DNA of 10,886 nt from Actinomycetes bacterium (GTDB taxonomy: Bacteria > Actinomycetota > Acidimicrobiia > Acidimicrobiales > Acidimicrobiaceae). The position numbers and the translations under genes are program-made. This document shows positions 6,880-10,886 of this stretch, piece by piece (position 1 is the first letter of the stretch; the number at the start of each line of letters is the position of its first letter). The stretch spans positions 1 through 10,886 of the forward strand of contig JAKAOC010000031.1 of NCBI GenBank assembly GCA_021823385.1, in the 5' to 3' direction. Below the pieces are notes generated by a model. It saw only the letters and a list, made by a program, of their open reading frames with translations. It did not search any database and had not been told where the DNA came from.

Positions 6880-8483
6880 GCGCCGGTACCCGCGATTCGA
6901 GCAAGGGGAACGGCGGGGCCGCCATTATCCGCGCCCTCGAGGAGAACGGCGTCCGCGACGTCTTCGGCATACCCGGCACCCACAACCTCGAGCTCTACCG
7001 CGCCCTAGGACCCTCCGACATCCGCCACGTCTTGATGCGTCACGAGCAGGGACTCGGCTACGCCGCCGACGGCTACGCCAGAGTGTCGGGAACGCCAGGG
7101 GTTTGCATAACCACAAGCGGGCCGGGCGTCGCCAACATCGCCGCGGCGGTGGGAACCGCCTACGCGGACTCGGTGCCAATGCTCGTGATCTCCCCCGGTG
7201 TGAACCGCGGCCGGGAGCGCGCCGATGCCGGCACGCTTCACGAAGTGAAGGATCAACGCGCCCACATGGACGCGATCAGCGCCCAGGGGGTCCGCGCCGT
7301 CGACGCGGCGCACGCGGCCACGGTCATCCACGAGTTCTTCGCCTCCCAAGGGAGGCGCCGACCCCGTCCCCTCTACCTCGAGGTGCCCGTCGACGTTCTG
7401 GAGTCCCGCTGCTCCCTGGAGGAGATGCCCGGGCCGATCACCTTCGGCGCTCCGAGTGCAGATCCCGCGGCGCTGGCCCGGGCGGCCGGGATCCTGGACC
7501 GCGCCGAGCGGGTGGCCATCGTCGTCGGGGGCGGTGGACGCGAGGCGGGCGAAGAGGCCATCGAGCTTTCACGGCGCCTGGGGGCGGTAATCGTTACCAC
7601 CGTCAACGGAAAAGGTGCAGTCGACGAAGCTCATCCGGCCAGCCTTGGCGCCTCGATCCGCTTTGTCGAGGTGCAGCGCTACCTGGAGGAGGTAGACGCC
7701 CTCGTATTGGTGGGAACAGAGGTGGCCGAGAGCGACCTTTGGGGTCCGAACCTGCATCCCCGGGGCCGGGTAGTGCGCATCGACATCGAACCCTCCCAGG
7801 CGCACAAGAACGTCAAGGCCGAAGTGGCCCTTATCGCCCCCGCACGGGAGTCGCTCGCCTCGCTGACCGGGCTGGTGGAGCCGCGTGCCCGCGGCGCCTC
7901 AGCCGCCGCTGAACAGGCAGCACGTCTCCGGACGGTGGTGGCCAAAGCCGCGCTTGCCGACGGAGCGGCCTTTGCGGAACTCCATTCCGAGCTACGCACA
8001 ATACTGCCCGAAGACACGGTTCTGGCCGGGGACAGCTCCCAGGCCAGTTACTTCGGAAGCGTGCACTTCTTCCCGCTCTCGCCGGCCGGGCGCTTCATCT
8101 ATCCGGCAGGTTTCGCAACCCTCGGGTACGGACTTCCGGCGGCCATCGGAGCCAAGGTTGCGGACCCAGAGCGGCCGGTGGTGGCGCTGGTGGGGGACGG
8201 CGCCTTCCTTTTCAGCGCCATCGAGCTAGCTAGCGCGGCCGACTTGGGTTACGGGCTTCCGGTGATTGTGGCGAATAACCATGGGTTCGGTGAGATTCGC
8301 GACGAGATGGCCGAGCGCGGGATGACCCCCAGCGCGGTCAGCTGGCGCGAAGTGGATCTGCCCTTGCTGGCCCAGGCCTGCAATGGCAGAGGAGTGGTAG
8401 CGGTGGGACCCCAGGAGGTGGCGCGCCTGGTGGTGGGCGCTCTGCAGGGCCGGGATCCCACCGTTATCGAATACCCGCTCTGA
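6876..8483 (+). CDS. ThDP-dependent 2-oxoacid decarboxylase, AruI-like
   Basis: This 535-residue enzyme has the three-domain layout of the acetolactate synthase/2-oxoacid decarboxylase superfamily. The N-terminal pyrimidine-binding domain shows GIPGTHNLELYRAL at 31-44 and RHEQG at 55-59, with E57 as the glutamate that activates the cofactor. The central domain spans about 195-330. The C-terminal pyrophosphate domain has GDGAF at 440-444 and NN at 467-468, the usual Mg/ThDP motif spaced about 26 residues apart. The N-terminal segment, and HEVKDQR at 122-128, most resemble my recollection of 5-guanidino-2-oxopentanoate decarboxylase (AruI of the arginine transaminase pathway). The best guess is therefore decarboxylation of an amino-acid-derived 2-oxoacid to an aldehyde. 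A different substrate, or carboligase activity, remains possible. The start overlaps the previous stop (ATGA), with GGAGG at 6859-6863 slightly far upstream. Confidence 0.85.
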   Translation: MSAGTRDSSKGNGGAAIIRALEENGVRDVFGIPGTHNLELYRALGPSDIRHVLMRHEQGLGYAADGYARVSGTPGVCITTSGPGVANIAAAVGTAYADSVPMLVISPGVNRGRERADAGTLHEVKDQRAHMDAISAQGVRAVDAAHAATVIHEFFASQGRRRPRPLYLEVPVDVLESRCSLEEMPGPITFGAPSADPAALARAAGILDRAERVAIVVGGGGREAGEEAIELSRRLGAVIVTTVNGKGAVDEAHPASLGASIRFVEVQRYLEEVDALVLVGTEVAESDLWGPNLHPRGRVVRIDIEPSQAHKNVKAEVALIAPARESLASLTGLVEPRARGASAAAEQAARLRTVVAKAALADGAAFAELHSELRTILPEDTVLAGDSSQASYFGSVHFFPLSPAGRFIYPAGFATLGYGLPAAIGAKVADPERPVVALVGDGAFLFSAIELASAADLGYGLPVIVANNHGFGEIRDEMAERGMTPSAVSWREVDLPLLAQACNGRGVVAVGPQEVARLVVGALQGRDPTVIEYPL

Positions 8484-8490
8484 GCGGGTA
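8472..8490 (+). promoter_or_regulatory. Perfect hairpin across the decarboxylase stop codon
   Basis: TACCCGCT at 8472-8479 is followed by a CTG loop and its exact complement AGCGGGTA at 8483-8490. The stop codon (8481-8483) lies in the loop and second arm. The permease ribosome site begins 7 bases later at 8497. There is no T tract, so a terminator is unlikely. An intercistronic mRNA element that stabilises the upstream message or limits permease expression is plausible. Confidence 0.5.
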
Positions 8491-8508
8491 GGAAATGGAG
8501 GAGGGATA

Positions 8509-9927
8509 ATGTCAACGGAAGCGTCGAGCATCGACAATCGAACGCTCGACAAGAATTCGGTCACTTTCAAACACGTCCTGGCGCAAGGCTTCATCGCCAA
8601 CTCGCCACTCGCATCGGTAGCTGTATCGCTGACCACGGCCGCAGCCTTCGGCCTGGGGGCGCTGCCGCTCACGTACCTGATCGGCTCGATTCTCGCGCTT
8701 GCCTGGATCAACACGCCGTATCAGTTCTCCAAGCACCTGAACAGCGCTGGTGGGCTGTTCTCCTTCATCCGCGCCGGGCTGGGTGAGAAGTGGGCCTTTG
8801 GGGCCGGCATGGGATATCTCGCCTACTACGTGCTGCTGGTCCCGGCCAACGCCTTGACGGTGGCGGCACTGGTCTCCTCCATCGCCTCCTCGGTCGGCTA
8901 CAACATCCCCGGCTGGACCTGGCTCCCGATCTCGATCGTGATCATCATCCCCTCCTACGTCATCTCCTATTACCGGATCCGTCCCGCGCTGAACTACGGC
9001 GTGATCACCGCGGCCATCGAGGTCGTGGTGCTGGTGATCTTTTCGATCATCTTCATCGTCCATGCCGGTCCCAACAACACCCTGCACGTCTACAACCCAC
9101 ACCTCGCTCTGAACGGCTTCTCCGGGCTGCTGGTGGGAATGGCCGTAGCCTCGACCGGCCTCGGTGGCCCGACCGCGACGGTCTATCTCGCCGAGGAGTC
9201 GCACGCTCCGCACAAGACCATCAAGAAGGCGATGCTCACCACTCAGCTCATGGTGGTTGCGCTCTACCTGCTCGTCTCCTACGGCCTCACCGTGGCATGG
9301 GGCGTGAGCAAGATGGGGAACTTCGCCGCCTCCGGCATCCCCGGGCTTATCCTCATCGACAAGTACGCGGGCCGGCCGGTCGAGCTCATCGTGGCCGTAC
9401 TCCTCATCAACAGCATCATCGGTGTCGACCTGGCCGTCAACATCTCCATGGGGCGCATGGTCTTCCACATGGGTCGCGTGGGGCTGCTCCCCGAGCGCCT
9501 GGGAACCGTGCACAATGAGCATCGCACCCCGGCCCCGGCGCTTTGGGTGCTCTTCGTCCTGGAGCTGGTCTTCTCCGTCGTCGCCGGCCTGATCTGGGGC
9601 CCCATAAACGGCTTCATCGTGCTGATCGTGGCCGCCACCGCAGGCGGCCTCCTCAGCCATCTTGTGGCCAACGTGGCCCTGATGCGCTTCTCGGTGAAGC
9701 ACAACGTCTTCAACCTCGTCACCCGGGCGCTCCTGCCCGCGGTCTCCATCGTCCTGATCGGCCTGGCGGTTTACGGCAACTTCTTCCCGGTCACCTACCC
9801 CGCCTGGGTCGGAGCGGTCTTCGCCATCGTGCTGATGGCGGCCTCACTGGTCTACGTGATGGGGCGCAAGCAGATCGCCCTCGAGGAGGAGGCCCCGGTC
9901 ATCGCCGTCAAGGCGCTGGCCGACTGA
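8509..9927 (+). CDS. APC-superfamily amino acid permease
   Basis: This 472-residue integral membrane protein is a secondary transporter of the amino acid-polyamine-organocation superfamily, taking up an amino acid or related compound with a proton or sodium ion. Long hydrophobic stretches suggest about 12 membrane helices, for example around 30-50, 52-68, 97-128, 138-154, 163-185, 204-224, 244-266, 290-313, 345-362, 367-392, 408-427 and 431-451. Family landmarks include SAGGLFSFIRAGLG at 79-92 and YLAEESHAPHKTIKKAML at 226-243. The loop GRMVFHMGRVGLLPERL at 315-331 ends in a TPAPALW match at 340-346. The C-terminal tail is short and charged. The ATG start is preceded by GGAGGAGGG at 8497-8505. 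It is the last gene of the operon, 25 bases after the decarboxylase, which suggests that it imports the pathway's substrate or exports a product. Substrate specificity is not readable. Confidence 0.9.
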   Translation: MSTEASSIDNRTLDKNSVTFKHVLAQGFIANSPLASVAVSLTTAAAFGLGALPLTYLIGSILALAWINTPYQFSKHLNSAGGLFSFIRAGLGEKWAFGAGMGYLAYYVLLVPANALTVAALVSSIASSVGYNIPGWTWLPISIVIIIPSYVISYYRIRPALNYGVITAAIEVVVLVIFSIIFIVHAGPNNTLHVYNPHLALNGFSGLLVGMAVASTGLGGPTATVYLAEESHAPHKTIKKAMLTTQLMVVALYLLVSYGLTVAWGVSKMGNFAASGIPGLILIDKYAGRPVELIVAVLLINSIIGVDLAVNISMGRMVFHMGRVGLLPERLGTVHNEHRTPAPALWVLFVLELVFSVVAGLIWGPINGFIVLIVAATAGGLLSHLVANVALMRFSVKHNVFNLVTRALLPAVSIVLIGLAVYGNFFPVTYPAWVGAVFAIVLMAASLVYVMGRKQIALEEEAPVIAVKALAD

Positions 9928-9946
9928 GAGCCCCGAAGATCCCGCC

Positions 9947-9965
9947 GCCGCGTGACTCGCGCGGC
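9947..9965 (+). terminator. Hairpin just after the permease, possible terminator
   Basis: GCCGCG at 9947-9952 pairs perfectly with CGCGGC at 9960-9965 around a 7-base loop, 20 bases after the permease stop codon. No T tract follows. Together with the larger stem at 9982-10028 it may end the operon. Confidence 0.35.
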
Positions 9966-9981
9966 TGCGGGCCCCCAACGC

Positions 9982-10028
9982 GGTTCGCCCAGCCGGCCTC
10001 CTGTCGGGAGGTGACGGCGGGGCGAACC
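9982..10028. terminator. Long compound stem-loop between convergent genes
   Basis: GGTTCGCCC at 9982-9990 pairs with GGGCGAACC at 10020-10028 (9 bp). After an A/G mismatch, GCCG at 9992-9995 pairs with CGGC at 10015-10018. After a small internal loop, CCTCC at 9997-10001 pairs with GGAGG at 10007-10011 around TGTCG. That gives 18 base pairs in 47 bases. A second hairpin, GTCCG/CGGAC with a 3-base CGG loop, follows at 10036-10048. Lying between the converging permease and RecQ-like genes, these best fit a bidirectional terminator without a T tract, though a structured small RNA or repeat element is possible. Confidence 0.5.
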
Positions 10029-10080
10029 TGCTTCGGTCCGCGGCGGACGATGGCCGCGTGGCCGGTGCTTCCCTACTGGC

Positions 10081-10112
10081 CGATCCGCCCGTCGATCCGC
10101 CCGTCGATCCGC
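10081..10112. repeat. 12-bp tandem repeat, 2.7 copies
   Basis: The unit CGATCCGCCCGT occurs twice (10081-10092, 10093-10104) and is followed by the first 8 bases of a third copy (10105-10112). It lies in the non-coding stretch 9928-10194, beyond the hairpins, about 80 bases past the end of the RecQ-like gene. Nothing else was recognised in the remainder of that stretch. Confidence 0.85.
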
Positions 10113-10194
10113 TCGCGCAAAAGGTCGGCGGGGCGCCCGTTGTCGAGGCTGCTCGGGAAACGGCCCTTGAGCCGTCGAGCGGGACCTGGGCCGA

Positions 10195-10886
10195 TCAGGG
10201 CCGGCGATGCACCAGGAGGGGCAGCACCATCGTCGCACCGGCTCGGCGCAGCTTGGCCGCTGCCACCGTGATCGGCCATTGCGAAGAGGTTGCGTCCACC
10301 ACAAGGAGCACGCAACTCCCACGAACCGCCGGCGCGTATTGGCCCTCTGCTTCGATTGCGTGGTCCCAGTACGCGGCCTCCTCGCCCGAAGCCATCTCTG
10401 AGACCTCATGCGGTCCGGCATGCATTGCGAGTGCGGCTCGGTCCAGGTGACCGGCCTCGGCGAGGTGATCAGCCAAGCCTTCAACCAATCGGTCGAAGCC
10501 GGAGGCAGCTAGGCCTACGACGATCTCGGGACGCTTGGGCCAGTCACGCTTCCAGCGCGAAAGTGTCGCCACCGCGGCCGCCCGAAGCTCTGCGGAAGGG
10601 GCTGCATCGATCTCGAAGGCCGCCCGAACCAGCTCGCGCCACTCAGGAGCGTCGGCGAAGGCGATCACCCTGCCCTCTCCCGCCATCTCGCCGGGTGCGA
10701 TCCTGCCCCGGGCGCCGTAGGCACCTCCCGGCCACATCTTGCGTGGCTCGAGCGTCAAAGTCTCGCCCCTAAGCAGGCTTTTCACCTGCTGCACGACCTC
10801 GGCGGAGGGCCGCTCGACCAGGGGATCAGGCAACTTGCCCGTGCAGAACGAGCAACGTCCGCACGGCGCTGCGCCGGGGTCATCAA
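10195..10886 (-). CDS. RecQ-family ATP-dependent DNA helicase, C-terminal part (5' end outside window)
   Basis: The reverse-strand frame is open to the right edge, giving 229 visible residues from the C-terminal end of a longer protein. A TTG at 10833 is internal, because coding continues upstream of it with CGRCSFC, the last three cysteines of the RecQ zinc-binding domain. Next come LEPRKMWPGG and RGRIAPGEMAGEGRVIAFAD, then, near the end, VLLVVDATSSQWPITVAAA and VLPLLVHRRP. That final portion resembles the phosphoribosyltransferase-like tail found on RecQ helicases of many Actinomycetota. Its nucleotide-binding loop looks degraded compared with the usual VLLVDD..TG, so it is probably not an active transferase. 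RecQ helicases unwind DNA during recombination and repair; the helicase motor itself lies outside the window. The gene converges on the permease operon and is probably unrelated to it in function. Confidence 0.85.
   Translation of the reverse strand, partial: DDPGAAPCGRCSFCTGKLPDPLVERPSAEVVQQVKSLLRGETLTLEPRKMWPGGAYGARGRIAPGEMAGEGRVIAFADAPEWRELVRAAFEIDAAPSAELRAAAVATLSRWKRDWPKRPEIVVGLAASGFDRLVEGLADHLAEAGHLDRAALAMHAGPHEVSEMASGEEAAYWDHAIEAEGQYAPAVRGSCVLLVVDATSSQWPITVAAAKLRRAGATMVLPLLVHRRP

Noticed and set aside
8512..9702. 396-codon reverse-strand frame opposite the permease
   Set aside because: The product is an Asp/Gly/His-rich low-complexity sequence, the expected mirror of hydrophobic codons, and has no domain.
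10058..10450. 130-codon forward frame containing the 12-base repeat
   Set aside because: Most of it is antisense to the RecQ-like gene and it has no recognisable domain; the DPPV repeats only translate the DNA repeat.
1..10886. Defence system, CRISPR array, prophage or insertion sequence
   Set aside because: No nuclease, transposase, integrase, spacer-repeat pattern or terminal inverted repeat was seen; the only DNA-processing gene is an ordinary RecQ-like helicase.

Overview
The window is GC-rich double-stranded bacterial DNA that is almost entirely coding. It carries eight protein genes plus one more running off each end rule: the first gene (korB) is cut by the left edge and the last (RecQ-like) by the right edge, nine genes in all counting both partial ones is not reached; the total is eight, six of them complete. 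The RecQ-like tail with a phosphoribosyltransferase-like end, the double-length Lrp regulator and the strong GC bias point to a high-GC Gram-positive (Actinomycetota-type) chromosome. That assignment is an inference from gene architecture. No RNA gene, insertion sequence, CRISPR array or phage gene is visible.

Layout: (1) 1-1350, the end of a forward operon with the beta and gamma subunits of a 2-oxoacid:ferredoxin oxidoreductase (korB, korC). (2) 1351-1612, non-coding, with a TATAAT box that may drive the next gene. (3) 1613-2518, a double-length Lrp/AsnC regulator. (4) 2515-3510, reverse strand, a D-2-hydroxyacid dehydrogenase whose stop codon overlaps that of the regulator. (5) 3511-3622, an AT-rich divergent promoter region containing three TTCATA half-sites in alternating orientation. 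(6) 3623-9927, a tight forward operon: AbgB-like M20 amidohydrolase, YtcJ-like amidohydrolase, AruI-like ThDP-dependent decarboxylase, APC-family permease. (7) 9928-10194, non-coding, with strong hairpins and a short tandem repeat. (8) 10195-right edge, reverse strand, the C-terminal part of a RecQ-family helicase.

Taken together, 1-9927 looks like a catabolic island for an amino acid or N-acylated/amidated amino acid derivative. The permease would import the compound and the two amidohydrolases would open amide bonds. The resulting 2-oxoacid could then be decarboxylated (ThDP enzyme), reduced (2-hydroxyacid dehydrogenase) or oxidised to an acyl-CoA with ferredoxin (KOR). The Lrp protein is the obvious candidate regulator. 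No aminotransferase or amino acid dehydrogenase is present in the window, and the substrate cannot be read from sequence alone.
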